Positions 27,298 to 36,336 of a DNA stretch of 64,000 nt are shown here, piece after piece. Position 1 is the first letter of the stretch, and each line of letters begins with the position of its first letter. The position numbers were made by a program, and so were the translations under genes. The DNA comes from Halocatena pleomorpha (GTDB lineage Archaea; Halobacteriota; Halobacteria; Halobacteriales; Haloarculaceae), in assembly GCF_003862495.1 (NCBI RefSeq), contig NZ_RRCH01000008.1, positions 1 to 64,000 on the forward strand. The letters run 5' to 3'. The notes below the pieces were generated by a model. That model worked only from the letters and a program-made list of their open reading frames with translations. It did no database searches and was not told where the DNA came from.

Positions 27298-28090
27298 CGT
27301 ATGTTACAAGTGCCTTCTGGCCATTGTGAATACAGAAGCCGGATCGAGGACAGACAGATCCGGGGCGGCCCACGAGCGGCTCAGTACTGTGTAATTGTTC
27401 GACGACCGAGAAAAAATGACCGACCAGCCGAAACCACCGGTGACCGAGAGTGGCAATGAGACGACACTGGGGTAGGTCCGGCGATGACGAATGGGGTCAC
27501 CACTGGTAGACGAACCCCGTAGTCGGGCCGGAGACCACGGGTGCGACAACGCTGGTCGGACTATGCCAGATTGGGACGCCGGGGGATTGCTTCGATTGGA
27601 TGAAACCGTCACGCCGCGTTGTTGCACGTCCGACGTCCACATGATACTCAGTGCCACATAGGTATGAGTCTTGTGCCCCCTAAGTTCATATGGAGGGTTA
27701 GACATATTTTATATCTCCACTAATTGTATTCATGTGTGTCGGGGTAGAATTCGATATTGAATTCTCGAAATGGAGGGGATCGCGATTACAGGTCAGTACC
27801 ATCACAGCCATAATCGGTTGTAGACGTCGGCAATCATCTCCACCGGAACTGGACGGTCAGGAGAGAAAAGAGAAATTAAAAATGTATGTACATATGTAAA
27901 ACTGAGCGCAACGTCCCTGTGTTGCTGCTCCTACTGGATCAAAGAGCGCGAGTGATATTGTGGTCTCGGAGTTCCAGTTGAAATATAGGGGGGGTGAGCT
28001 ACCCGCACGAATCGACGCCAGTCTGCCATTACGCTGTACAGCCGTGTGAACGAGTGACATTCATTTATCGCTCCGGGCCATACTCGTCGT
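27298..28090. other. Long intergenic region with no convincing gene
   Basis: About 790 bases. A minus-strand frame (27304-27705, 133 codons) is Ser/Arg/Pro-rich with no recognised motif and its TATA-like tatttta lies too close to its ATG, so I do not call it. A 7-bp inverted repeat AGAATTC/GAATTCT lies at 27746-27765. The segment 27870-27900 is A/T-rich. The TATA-like atttatcg near 28062 is placed for a leaderless start of the next gene at 28091. Confidence 0.55.
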
Positions 28091-28729
28091 ATGATAGTCG
28101 TTGAAGTCCGAATGGAGTCACCAATCCTCCAAGAAAGCCTCGCTCACGCCCCAGAGATGATCATCAATTATGAGGAGATGTACCAAACTGGCAACGAAAT
28201 CCTGTTTCTGTTTTGGACAACGGAAGGTGATTTGGCAGCGTTTGAAGACGGTCTCGATGCTGACCCAACAGTGGCGAATCCGACGCAGTTGGCTGAAACC
28301 CAGACGCGACGCTTGTATCGAGTGACGTTCACTAAGTATGGAAAGAGCGTTGCTACCTACCCGGCCTGGCCTGAATTGGATATGAGCTTACTCGATGCAA
28401 CAACCGCAACAACACACGGGGGATGGATCCTCCGGATACAAATGTCCAATCGAGAGACGCTCCAACAGTTTCAGGAGATATGTGCGGAGAACGGTATCGA
28501 CATTTTCCTCAAGACAGTGCACAAAGTGAGAGAAAACACCACCGAAGCCGACACCCAGCTCACGAGCAGTCAACGAGAGGCGTTACTTACTGCACGCGAG
28601 CTTGGCTACTTCCAAGTTCCACGACGGGTCCCCTTGGCAACTGTTGCGGACCATTGCGGGATCTCTTCGCAGGCGCTCTCAGAACGACTCCGCCGAGGAA
28701 CAGCCACCGTGATTGATACAGCACTGTGA
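28091..28729 (+). CDS. Bat-type HTH transcriptional regulator
   Basis: A 212-aa regulator of the bacterioopsin-activator (HTH_10) class. The N-terminal about 150 residues are the Bat-associated sensor-like region, and the C-terminal helix-turn-helix is LTSSQREALLTARELGYFQVPRR ... VADHCGISSQALSERLRRG. Haloarchaea hold many paralogues controlling redox, light or metabolic genes, and the target is unknown. A TATA-like box about 25 bases before ATG 28091 supports a leaderless start. Confidence 0.88.
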   Translation: MIVVEVRMESPILQESLAHAPEMIINYEEMYQTGNEILFLFWTTEGDLAAFEDGLDADPTVANPTQLAETQTRRLYRVTFTKYGKSVATYPAWPELDMSLLDATTATTHGGWILRIQMSNRETLQQFQEICAENGIDIFLKTVHKVRENTTEADTQLTSSQREALLTARELGYFQVPRRVPLATVADHCGISSQALSERLRRGTATVIDTAL

Positions 28730-28802
28730 GCGGAGCCGACTTAAATGGGTGAATATTCACGCAGCGGAGGGATTGCTGATAGAGCAAGTACAGAGTGATG
28801 CC

Positions 28803-29150
28803 ATGGAAAAGTATTATGAAAGCGACTTCAACTCATTCGATCCTCACCGCGAAATGCAGGCCGATCGGCGTCGACACTGTGCTCTTCATTGTCTGCATCA
28901 ATTCGAGGACCCGTTGGCACTAGCCGACTTAGCCGAGGAAGTTGCCGTCCGAGAACACGACGCGTCTATTGCTGAGATTTCTGCCGAAGAGGTGAAACGA
29001 GTTTATATGTCTCTCTATCACGACCACATCTCAGAGTTGGAAGATAAGAGCGTTATTCACTACAACCAAGACCGAGACGTTGTGGCACTGGCGGAGAACG
29101 GAGCGCAACTCGCACAGTACCTAGACCATCAGTACACATCGACTCAGTGA
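28803..29150 (+). CDS. DUF7344-like winged-helix protein (115 aa)
   Basis: A compact acidic wHTH domain with RRHCALHCLHQFEDPLALADLAEEVAVRE, and VKRVYMSLYHDHISELEDKSVIHYNQDRDVV as the recognition helix and wing. This is the pattern of a haloarchaeal regulator family often found beside Bat-type genes. ATG 28803 is chosen over the earlier in-frame start at 28713, which would overlap the upstream gene. It may be co-transcribed with the Bat-like gene 73 bases upstream. Confidence 0.75.
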   Translation: MEKYYESDFNSFDPHREMQADRRRHCALHCLHQFEDPLALADLAEEVAVREHDASIAEISAEEVKRVYMSLYHDHISELEDKSVIHYNQDRDVVALAENGAQLAQYLDHQYTSTQ

Positions 29151-29160
29151 AACGTACAGT

Positions 29161-30351
29161 TCACGTCGTGCTGACGACCTTGATCACGTCACCCTCTGTG
29201 AGTTCGTGGTCATCGCTCACGCGGCGGCCGTCCCGTGCATCGACAGCGTGGAGGTATCCATCACCGATGTCGGAGTGGACGGCGTAGGCGAGATCGGTCG
29301 GGGTTGCGCCGTGAGGAAGAAGCACAGCGTCGGGGAGAACAGTGCCCTGTCCGTCGGTCCAGTTGGTCTCGTTTTGGACGGGATAAACGGTAATGTAGTC
29401 GAGACGGTCGTAGACGGCCGTATCCAGCGCGCTTTGGACACCTGTCCCGTCCCACTCGTGCATGACCGACTGGATGCGTTCGAGACCCTCATCCTGTTCG
29501 GCAGTGAGTTCCTCGACGATGGTAAACTCGGGATCACCGGGTTCGTACTCGATAGCGCCTGCGTCACTGGCCTGTCGGAGGGCCAGTTCGCCCTCTGCCG
29601 TCGTGGGAACGACATCGCTCGCCGCGTTTCGGAGTTGGTCAATGGTGTCCGTATCCGCGACATCGGCTTTGTTGCCGACAACGAGAATCGGCTTCGTCCG
29701 CGCTCGGAGCTCACGGGCAAGCCGTTCGCGGTCCTCGTCGGTCCACGATCTGGGATCGTCGGGATACGCAACGCTCCGGAGCGTGGCCGCAACCGACGGC
29801 TCGCTCGCACCAAAACCGGTCAACAGCTCCGTGAGCGCGTCCTCAAGGTCGAAATCGGGGGACCGAGATTGACGTTCGACGGTTTCCCAGTTCCGATCAA
29901 CGATTCCCGCCAGCCAGAGATCCATTTCCTCTCGGACGAAATCAACGTCTTGAACGGGATCATACGCGCCGACTTCGACAGGTTCGCCCTCGGCGTTTGT
30001 CCCGCCGCTGGCGTCGACAACATTGAGAACGGCATCGGCGTTCGAGAGCGCGTCTAGAAACTGGTTGCCGAGACCGCGTCCTTCGTGTGCACCAGGAACC
30101 AACCCGGCTACATCGAGCAGTTCTACCGGCACGAACCGAATCCCGTCGTGGCAGTTCTCGCTGTCACACCGCTCGTCACGATCAAGACACGGGCAATCGG
30201 TACGCACGTGAGTGACACCGCGATTGGCGTCAATCGTCGTAAACGGGTAGTTCCCAATCTCGACATCGGCCAGCGTCGCCGCACGGAAAAAGGTCGATTT
30301 CCCCGCATTGGGCTTTCCGGCGAGTGCGAGCGAAAGAGAGCCGGCGGTCAT
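29161..30351 (-). CDS. YchF/Obg-type GTP-binding protein with TGS domain
   Basis: A 396-aa P-loop GTPase. G1 is AGKPNAGKS, the G2 region YPFTTIDANRG, G3 LLDVAGLVPGAHEGRG and G4 GNKADV. The insert CPCLDRDERCDSENCHDG holds four Cys, as in archaeal members. The C-terminal TGS domain is LPHGATPTDLAYAVHSDIGDGYLHA. It is ribosome-associated in the family. ATG 30351 gives the conserved MTAGSLSLALAGKPN start. Confidence 0.9.
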   Translation of the reverse strand: MTAGSLSLALAGKPNAGKSTFFRAATLADVEIGNYPFTTIDANRGVTHVRTDCPCLDRDERCDSENCHDGIRFVPVELLDVAGLVPGAHEGRGLGNQFLDALSNADAVLNVVDASGGTNAEGEPVEVGAYDPVQDVDFVREEMDLWLAGIVDRNWETVERQSRSPDFDLEDALTELLTGFGASEPSVAATLRSVAYPDDPRSWTDEDRERLARELRARTKPILVVGNKADVADTDTIDQLRNAASDVVPTTAEGELALRQASDAGAIEYEPGDPEFTIVEELTAEQDEGLERIQSVMHEWDGTGVQSALDTAVYDRLDYITVYPVQNETNWTDGQGTVLPDAVLLPHGATPTDLAYAVHSDIGDGYLHAVDARDGRRVSDDHELTEGDVIKVVSTT

Positions 30352-30477
30352 ACGCCTACAGGGTGACCGAGCGGAGTGTGCCTTTCGGTTCCGTGTAGCC
30401 ATCCTGTTCTCGGAACTGCAGACACGCTTGTTACAGCTGCTAGTAAACGTAGAATAAGCGGAGAGAATCGTTCCGCA

Positions 30478-31356
30478 CTACGCGGGATCGATATCGGGAC
30501 CGACATCAACATCGACCAGCGCCTCGTTCGTGATCGACATCTCACCGCTGGCGCGGATCGAGCCGTCGATGTGGGCGTTTTCGTGGAGATCGAGATCGCC
30601 ACAGCTCACGTCACCCCGTATCTCGGCCCCTTCAGCGATAGTGACCGTCCCGTGACGGGTGGTCACATCACCGTGAATACAGGTGTTCTGTCCGATCGTG
30701 ATACACCGTTTCGTACGGAGGCTTCCGAACACCTCGTTGTTCGCACCGATATCGAGACTGGTGGCTCGGATGTTGCCGTGCAATCGACAGTCGTCACCGA
30801 TCTCACCGCGAGTGGAAACTCGCCACGTATCGTCGTTGACACGCGAACCTCGGGGGATGACGAGCGGATCCGGTGCGTCGTCGTCCTCGTTCAGCAACTC
30901 GGAAGCGACGGTTTGAGCGGCTTCTTCCTCACCGATCCGGAGTAGATGAGAGAGATAGATGAACAGGAACACGATTGAGGGCATCGGATTCCGGATGACG
31001 ATCCATCCGCTGGCTTCGAACCCCTCTTCGATAGTCACTTCATCACCGATGTCGAGATCACCTGAGACCATCAGCTGGCCGCCGACGTGGGCCCGTTCAC
31101 CGATGTAAGCGTCGGCACCAACTAGAACGTTGCCCTGAATTTCACACCACATGTCGAGTCGACAGTCCGCTCTGGACTCGATCGACCCATCAAAGACAGT
31201 GCGCTCACCGGCGATGACAGTTCGTCCTCGCACCCCGAACTCGACCGTGCTCTGTCCACCGATGATCACGTCGCCATCGGTCACGAGGTCGCGTTCCTCA
31301 ACCGTCGTTCCATCGGGAATGACGAGCCGGTCAAGCGCTTCGCCGCGAATCGACAC
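30478..31356 (-). CDS. Bactofilin-like polymer-forming protein with hydrophobic insert
   Basis: A 292-aa protein dominated by hexapeptide-like strands, such as IGDDCRLHGNIRATSLDIGANNEV and RGDVSCGDLDLHENAHIDGSI, typical of the right-handed beta-helix of bactofilins. Two beta-helical blocks (about 25-118 and 165-285) flank a hydrophobic segment, PSIVFLFIYLSHLL at about 127-140, which could be a membrane anchor. The halofilins of Haloferax are bactofilin-related shape proteins; this could be a relative but cannot be assigned to one. It is predicted to polymerise near the membrane. Confidence 0.72.
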   Translation of the reverse strand: MSIRGEALDRLVIPDGTTVEERDLVTDGDVIIGGQSTVEFGVRGRTVIAGERTVFDGSIESRADCRLDMWCEIQGNVLVGADAYIGERAHVGGQLMVSGDLDIGDEVTIEEGFEASGWIVIRNPMPSIVFLFIYLSHLLRIGEEEAAQTVASELLNEDDDAPDPLVIPRGSRVNDDTWRVSTRGEIGDDCRLHGNIRATSLDIGANNEVFGSLRTKRCITIGQNTCIHGDVTTRHGTVTIAEGAEIRGDVSCGDLDLHENAHIDGSIRASGEMSITNEALVDVDVGPDIDPA

Positions 31357-31466
31357 GCCGTATGGTTACCACGACGGGGCTATAACCTCTTGGGAACGTC
31401 TGACGCGTGGCAGACGTTGGGCATGTGAGCGGCGAGATTTTTATTTCGCCGCGAATAACTCCTCGT

Positions 31467-31664
31467 ATGACCGTTCTTTCGTTCGACGAGCACGGTGTCG
31501 ATGTCGTCTATCAAGGGACCGAATTTCGACTTGAACGCCAGCTCATCGAAGACGCGATCGAAAAATCGTATCCGAACGTCACCGACCACGAGGTGTTGCA
31601 AATCATCGAAGAGAACCCCGCGCTCGAAGGCGAACCCCGACGGATTCAGGACATCATTCGGTGA
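31467..31664 (+). CDS. Small conserved haloarchaeal protein (65 aa)
   Basis: MTVLSFDEHGVDVVYQGTEF followed by an amphipathic helix and VTDHEVLQIIEENPAL...IQDIIR. This matches from memory a haloarchaeal family I know as DUF5800 (not verified). Function unknown. ATG 31467 with gaataactcctcgt upstream is the sensible start; the longer frame from 31407 overlaps the divergent promoter region. Confidence 0.7.
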   Translation: MTVLSFDEHGVDVVYQGTEFRLERQLIEDAIEKSYPNVTDHEVLQIIEENPALEGEPRRIQDIIR

Positions 31665-31739
31665 GTAGCACTGATCGACGACCGGCGATGAGCGTCGACA
31701 CCGACAGGTCTATTGGTTGAGCGGTCGATCCATGGGGTA

Positions 31740-31886
31740 ATGAGCAAGTTCGTCTCCCTGAGCGACGCCGGGTTCAATCATCCATCGTGGCTGACCGCGG
31801 TCGGAACCCTTGCAGGGTACGGTCTCGTACTGCTGGTGCTGTTTGTCGCGTTGTTCGTCCTGCCATACCTGTTGTTCACACTGTGA
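31740..31886 (+). CDS. Single-helix small membrane protein (48 aa)
   Basis: A short frame of 49 codons. The N-terminal amphipathic MSKFVSLSDAGFNHPSW is followed by one long hydrophobic helix, LAGYGLVLLVLFVALFVLPY, and ends LLFTL. It is convergent with the Orc1/Cdc6-like gene, whose stop is 10 bases beyond. The function is unknown; conservation next to orc-like genes would be worth noting. Confidence 0.6.
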   Translation: MSKFVSLSDAGFNHPSWLTAVGTLAGYGLVLLVLFVALFVLPYLLFTL

Positions 31887-31895
31887 ACGCTGCGT

Positions 31896-33062
31896 TCATT
31901 CGCGCTTGAGATCGTACACGTGACGAAATACCCGCGTCGGAAACCGCGGTTCGATTCGACTCGGTGGGCGCCCGATAGAACGTTCGCCGGTGTCGTTCGT
32001 GACCCGCTCGATAACACCGGTTTCAGCAAGCTCGTACAGGAATCGTTTGACCGTCGCCTCCGACAGTTCGATGGTGGACGACGCGGCGATTGCCTTCGTC
32101 GTCGTTCCGACGGATGACCGTTGTGACTCCGCAAGATCGACGAGCTCTCGGAGCACGGACTGACGGCTGTCGGCCAGAGACAGCACGCGGGCAAGCGACA
32201 CCGACGGACGTGGGACGACCGCCATTCCGGTCTGGAGGTTCTGTTCGCTGATCCGCGATCGATCGTGTTCGATCGCGTCGATCGCCGCGCCGAACAACGC
32301 CGCGATCGCGTCGTGAGCGTTTCCATCGGCCCATCCGACGAGGCGGCGCAGTTGTTCATGAGAGACAGCACGTTGGGCGAGACCGTTTGACGCCCGTTCG
32401 GTGAGAACATCGACGAGCACGTGATCGTCGTACGCTGGAATCTCGATGCGTTCCGATGGAACGCGTTCCAGTTCATCCGGTGGTTGCTGACCGACGGCAA
32501 CCCACGATAATCCATCGAACTGCTCCAGCATCGAAGCGAGCTCCAAGACGGAGTACGTTCCGGACTCACCGACGTGATCAACGGCGACGAGCGTCCGATT
32601 GTCAGTGAGGAACTCGTTGAGCCACGACTGGATCGAATCGATGCCGACGCCGTGCTCGGGCACCGACTCTACGACCACGCTGTCGAGAATCGTCTGGTGT
32701 AATCCGAACTCGCTCGTTGACCGGCGTGCGTCCACATAGACGAACGACGGCGTGCCGTCCGGATGCGTACGGGTGGCCGTGTGAATCGCCTCCCGCGAGC
32801 GGTGAAGAAGTCGCTCAAGACGGTCAAATAGGGCGGTGATGATGGCTGATTTCCCCGCTCCGGGCGCGCCCCAAACGTAGGCGTTTGGCGGAAGCTCACC
32901 ATCGAACGCCGATTCCATGTAGTCCAGTAGTCGCTCTACTACAGGTCCTCGTCCGATCGGCTCCTCGACGTGAACTGCCGGACTGATGGCGTCGTACTCG
33001 ACAATGAGTCGAGTGGTGGGCCCGGAGCGTTGGCGGCGACGGATGCGGGCTGTCAGATTCAT
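31896..33062 (-). CDS. Orc1/Cdc6-like AAA+ ATPase
   Basis: A 388-aa initiator-like protein. The N-terminal IGRGPVVERLLDYM and YVWGAPGAGKSAII (Walker A) are Orc1/Cdc6-like. The expected Walker B D-E pair reads TLVAVDHVGE, so the catalytic glutamate is missing. A C-terminal winged helix is visible (STIELSEATVKRFLYELAETGVIERV). Haloarchaea have many orc paralogues, often without an adjacent origin, and I found no convincing origin-recognition boxes in the flanks. It may act as a regulator or dormant initiator. Confidence 0.8.
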   Translation of the reverse strand: MNLTARIRRRQRSGPTTRLIVEYDAISPAVHVEEPIGRGPVVERLLDYMESAFDGELPPNAYVWGAPGAGKSAIITALFDRLERLLHRSREAIHTATRTHPDGTPSFVYVDARRSTSEFGLHQTILDSVVVESVPEHGVGIDSIQSWLNEFLTDNRTLVAVDHVGESGTYSVLELASMLEQFDGLSWVAVGQQPPDELERVPSERIEIPAYDDHVLVDVLTERASNGLAQRAVSHEQLRRLVGWADGNAHDAIAALFGAAIDAIEHDRSRISEQNLQTGMAVVPRPSVSLARVLSLADSRQSVLRELVDLAESQRSSVGTTTKAIAASSTIELSEATVKRFLYELAETGVIERVTNDTGERSIGRPPSRIEPRFPTRVFRHVYDLKRE

Positions 33063-33193
33063 CGTGGAAGCACGTGCGTCGGAAGCATGTATCTCGCTCT
33101 AATCAATACGTGCGTTGTAATTGGAACTACGGTAATGGGATGGGAAAACCGCTTCGTCTTCCGGGGTGAAATAGCGTGGTACTCGCTGTTCGG

Positions 33194-34282
33194 TCACAGC
33201 GGTAACCATGAGAAGCCCGGGAAGAGACCCACGTAGTACAACACAGCGATGAAAAACGTGTTGAGTGCGATCGCGGCCGCGGGTGGATCGAAGTGGGTGT
33301 CACCGTGGGCATAGAAGACGCGCTGGACGATCTCGCCGGACAGCGCACCGCTGAGACCGAACACAGCGGCGATTGCCAGTGCTGGCAGCATCGCCATATC
33401 TGTGGTTCCACCGGCTAACGCCACTGCCGCGGTCGACGCCGGCAGCGTGATGTGGTGGGTCACGGGAATCTGCTCTACGCCACAGGCTAAAAAGAAGAGC
33501 GTGGCCGCACTGATGCCGAACCCGAGAAACACGCTTCCGGTAACGACCACGAGATACCCCCCTAGGAGACCGACGACGAGTCCCAGCATCGCCACGTTGC
33601 CCCATCGGTACTGCTGGGGAAGCCACGGCTCAACGACGAGTCGCTGTGAACCGTCCTCGCGATCGGTGGCTGCCTTCTCGGCTGTTTCACCCCCATCGGC
33701 AACGATCTCACCGCCTTCGGCGGTCGTGTGCATCTCCTCGCTCTCGAACGGTGTCATATCCCAGAGGCTATCGACGTGAACGGAACCGATCAGCGAGTAG
33801 CCAAAGATCAGTCGGTGGGCAACCGCGGAGATAACGACCCCCATTGCGATCGGATCCCACGGCATGCCTAGCCCGCCTGATGTCTGCCGAACGATCATCC
33901 CAAACACGCCGAACACGCCGCCGACAGCGAGTACGTCGTACCTCGTCCCGAGCGCGTGCGAGATGTTTTTCGCCTCGTGATAATCGAAGCCAGTGTCCAT
34001 ATACCCCTTCCGTGCCGCGTACGCGGCCGCAGCAGCACCACCAGCGAACGAGATGTGCGGGCCGAACACGGGACCGAACGCGATGCTGTCCGTAATAGCG
34101 ATCTGGGCTTCAACCCCAACCGCTTCGGTAACGACGTTTGCCGTCTCACCAGCGATAACGATGATTCCCATGAAGGCGAACGCCGGCAGCGCGCCGAGGG
34201 CCGCTCCGAACGCGCCGCCCGCAAAGGCAGCGAGCCACAACCCCGGATCGCTGAGTGCGCTAATGACTGCTCCGACGCTCAC
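33194..34282 (-). CDS. Polytopic membrane protein partnered with glycerol kinase
   Basis: About 362 aa with roughly eight to ten hydrophobic segments and one acidic cytoplasmic loop (FESEEMHTTAEGGEIVADGG). The GTG at 34282 lies 2 bases after the glycerol kinase stop, indicating translational coupling. In some haloarchaea a similar membrane gene sits beside glpK, so glycerol uptake or efflux is a reasonable guess, but it is not an aquaglyceroporin by sequence (no NPA motifs). It is Gly/Ala-rich with paired halves, suggesting internal duplication. Confidence 0.72.
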   Translation of the reverse strand: MSVGAVISALSDPGLWLAAFAGGAFGAALGALPAFAFMGIIVIAGETANVVTEAVGVEAQIAITDSIAFGPVFGPHISFAGGAAAAAYAARKGYMDTGFDYHEAKNISHALGTRYDVLAVGGVFGVFGMIVRQTSGGLGMPWDPIAMGVVISAVAHRLIFGYSLIGSVHVDSLWDMTPFESEEMHTTAEGGEIVADGGETAEKAATDREDGSQRLVVEPWLPQQYRWGNVAMLGLVVGLLGGYLVVVTGSVFLGFGISAATLFFLACGVEQIPVTHHITLPASTAAVALAGGTTDMAMLPALAIAAVFGLSGALSGEIVQRVFYAHGDTHFDPPAAAIALNTFFIAVLYYVGLFPGFSWLPL

Positions 34283-34284
34283 GA

Positions 34285-35823
34285 TCAGACATCCCCCTCC
34301 TGTGCCCAATCGAGCGAGCGATCGACAGCGTCGTTCCAGCGGCTGTACATCGCGTCAGCCTTCTCGCTATCCATCTCTGGGGTAAACTCCCGGTCGGCCT
34401 GCCAGTTGCTCCGGAGTTCGTCGGGGCTGTCCCAGTAGTCCACGGCAAGCCCGGCCGCGTACGCTGATCCCAAGGCGGTCGTCTCGTCGACTTCCGGCCG
34501 GACGATGGTCGCCTCGATGATGTCGGCCTGCTGCTGACAAAGGAAGTTGTTTTTCACCGCGCCGCCGTCGACTTTCAAGTCGGTTATCTTGATGCCAGCG
34601 TCGGCTTCCATCGCTTCTGCAACGTCCCGCGTTTGGAAGGCGATCGATTCGAGCGCCGCCCGAACGATGTGAGCGCGGGTAGTTCCACGGGTCATCCCGA
34701 CGATCGTCCCGCGTGCGCGGCCGTCCCAGTGGGGTGCCCCGAGACCGGTGAACGCAGGGACGAGATACACGCCGTCAGTCGACTCGACGCTGCGAGCGAT
34801 CTCTTCGGTGTCGAGCGCGTTGTCGATCAGATCGACATCTTCGAGCCACTCGATCGCCGCGCCTGTGATGAAGATCGACCCTTCGAGTGCGTACTGTACT
34901 GGCTCGCCCGAACGCTGAAATCCGATCGTCGTCAACAGTCCGTGGTCGCTCTCAACCGCTTCCTCACCGGTGTTGGCGAGGAAGAACGATCCCGTACCGT
35001 AGGTGTTTTTCGCCTCTCCCGGCTCGAAACACGTCTGGCCGAACAGCGCTGCCTGCTGATCACCAAACGCTCCTGCGACCGGTATTTCGGCTTCCAAAAA
35101 GCCAGACGGATCGGTGTAGCCGTAGTATTCGTCGTCGCTCGATGGCCGAACCTCCGGTAACATCGGCCGTGGAACCCCAAACTCCTCAAGGAGATCCTCA
35201 TCCCACGCGAGATCGTGGATGTTGTACAGCATCGTTCGAGAGGCATTGGTTATCTCCGTGATGTGATTGCCAGTGAGGTTGTGGATGAGCCACGAATCGA
35301 TCGTTCCAAAACGGATCTCGCCGTCCGCTGCGCGCTCGCGGAGATCAGCAGGTCGGGCGCGTTGGGTTTTGATGGGCTCAGCGTTGTCTAACAGCCACTC
35401 CGCTTTCGTGGCCGAAAAGTACGCGTCTGCCTGTAGCCCTGTCTTTGCACGGATCTCTTCGGTCTTGCCCGCCGCCTCTAACTCCTCGATACGGCTGGTT
35501 GTCCGTCGGTCCTGCCACACGATGGCGTTGTGGATCGGTGAACCCGTATCCCGGTCCCACAGCACCGTAGTTTCGCGCTGATTCGTCACCCCAAGCGCCG
35601 CCAACTGCTCCGCATCGATCCCTGCATCCGTTAGCGCCTGTGTGATAACCGCCTTCGTGTTCTCCCAGATCTCGATGGGATCGTGCTCGACCCAACCCGG
35701 CTCGGGATAGAACTGCTCGTGTTTCTCATACGCGCTGGCGACGACCCGACCGCCCTGATCGAACACCATGAATCGGGTGCCGGTCGTCCCCTGATCGATC
35801 GCGCCGACGTACGTCTCAGTCAT
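34285..35823 (-). CDS. glpK: Glycerol kinase
   Basis: FGGY kinase of 512 aa with GAIDQGTTGTRFMVFD at the N-terminus, DSWLIHNLTG, TYGTGSFFLANTG and KVDGGAVKNNFLCQQQADI. It phosphorylates glycerol to sn-glycerol 3-phosphate, the main entry of glycerol from Dunaliella into haloarchaeal metabolism. It is first in a two-gene unit with the membrane protein. ATG 35823 is chosen over the in-frame extension to 35895. No glycerol-3-phosphate dehydrogenase genes are adjacent. Confidence 0.95.
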   Translation of the reverse strand: MTETYVGAIDQGTTGTRFMVFDQGGRVVASAYEKHEQFYPEPGWVEHDPIEIWENTKAVITQALTDAGIDAEQLAALGVTNQRETTVLWDRDTGSPIHNAIVWQDRRTTSRIEELEAAGKTEEIRAKTGLQADAYFSATKAEWLLDNAEPIKTQRARPADLRERAADGEIRFGTIDSWLIHNLTGNHITEITNASRTMLYNIHDLAWDEDLLEEFGVPRPMLPEVRPSSDDEYYGYTDPSGFLEAEIPVAGAFGDQQAALFGQTCFEPGEAKNTYGTGSFFLANTGEEAVESDHGLLTTIGFQRSGEPVQYALEGSIFITGAAIEWLEDVDLIDNALDTEEIARSVESTDGVYLVPAFTGLGAPHWDGRARGTIVGMTRGTTRAHIVRAALESIAFQTRDVAEAMEADAGIKITDLKVDGGAVKNNFLCQQQADIIEATIVRPEVDETTALGSAYAAGLAVDYWDSPDELRSNWQADREFTPEMDSEKADAMYSRWNDAVDRSLDWAQEGDV

Positions 35824-36336
35824 AGCTGTCCTCTCCTGTGGTCCAAACAGCGTGGTCGATTTGTTTATCCATGATTCTGATCTACTGGTAAACAATTGAG
35901 TCGTCCATTATAAATCTACCGACGGATTTCAATCACTTTCCGTTTGAAGTTCGTCAAAACAGGGCAGATGTTCCGGACGATCGATATGGTGGGATCAGCG
36001 ATTTATCGGTGGCAGGAGTACAGAGATAAAGTACACTGCTGTCGAGTGGTCGCGTTCAGTCGATCGCCCTCTATGAATTCTGGCGTCCCGGAGGTTTGTG
36101 CAGCGGATCCAGTTCTAGTCGAAGTCGAATCGATACACCAGTAGATTATAGATGTATTTGTAGTAGTTGGTATGTATTAGACAGGATTATTTAGATAGTG
36201 TAAATGTATAATATGTTAACTGGTTGTTAAACGAAGTGAACAGTGCGAACAATGGTTTCAAGCTGGGCTTGAAGATCTTCAAGCACACCAATACAAAGTA
36301 CCCAAGGGCCATGGGGTGGTGTAGAGCCAGTCATCA
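35824..36336. other. A/T-rich intergenic region at the edge of an insertion
   Basis: About 510 bases. The first part contains the glpK promoter: a TATA-like ttataaat is at about 35909-35916. From 36140 to 36230 the DNA becomes strongly A/T-rich (tagattatagatgtatttgt). No reliable gene was found. The compositional change marks the left flank of the surface-protein locus that follows. Confidence 0.5.

Noticed and set aside
27304-27705. 133-codon minus-strand frame in the large intergenic region
   Set aside because: Ser/Arg/Pro-rich with no motif, its TATA-like element is too near the ATG for a leaderless start, and the composition is unlike haloarchaeal proteins.
33063-33193. Possible replication origin next to the Orc1/Cdc6-like gene
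   Set aside because: Only scattered near-matches to origin-recognition-box words (ggaac, ggggtgaaat) and no repeated inverted boxes or A/T-rich unwinding element.
35944-36144. 66-codon frame upstream of the surface protein gene
   Set aside because: Lies in the A/T-rich intergenic stretch, has no motif or promoter and a composition unlike its neighbours.
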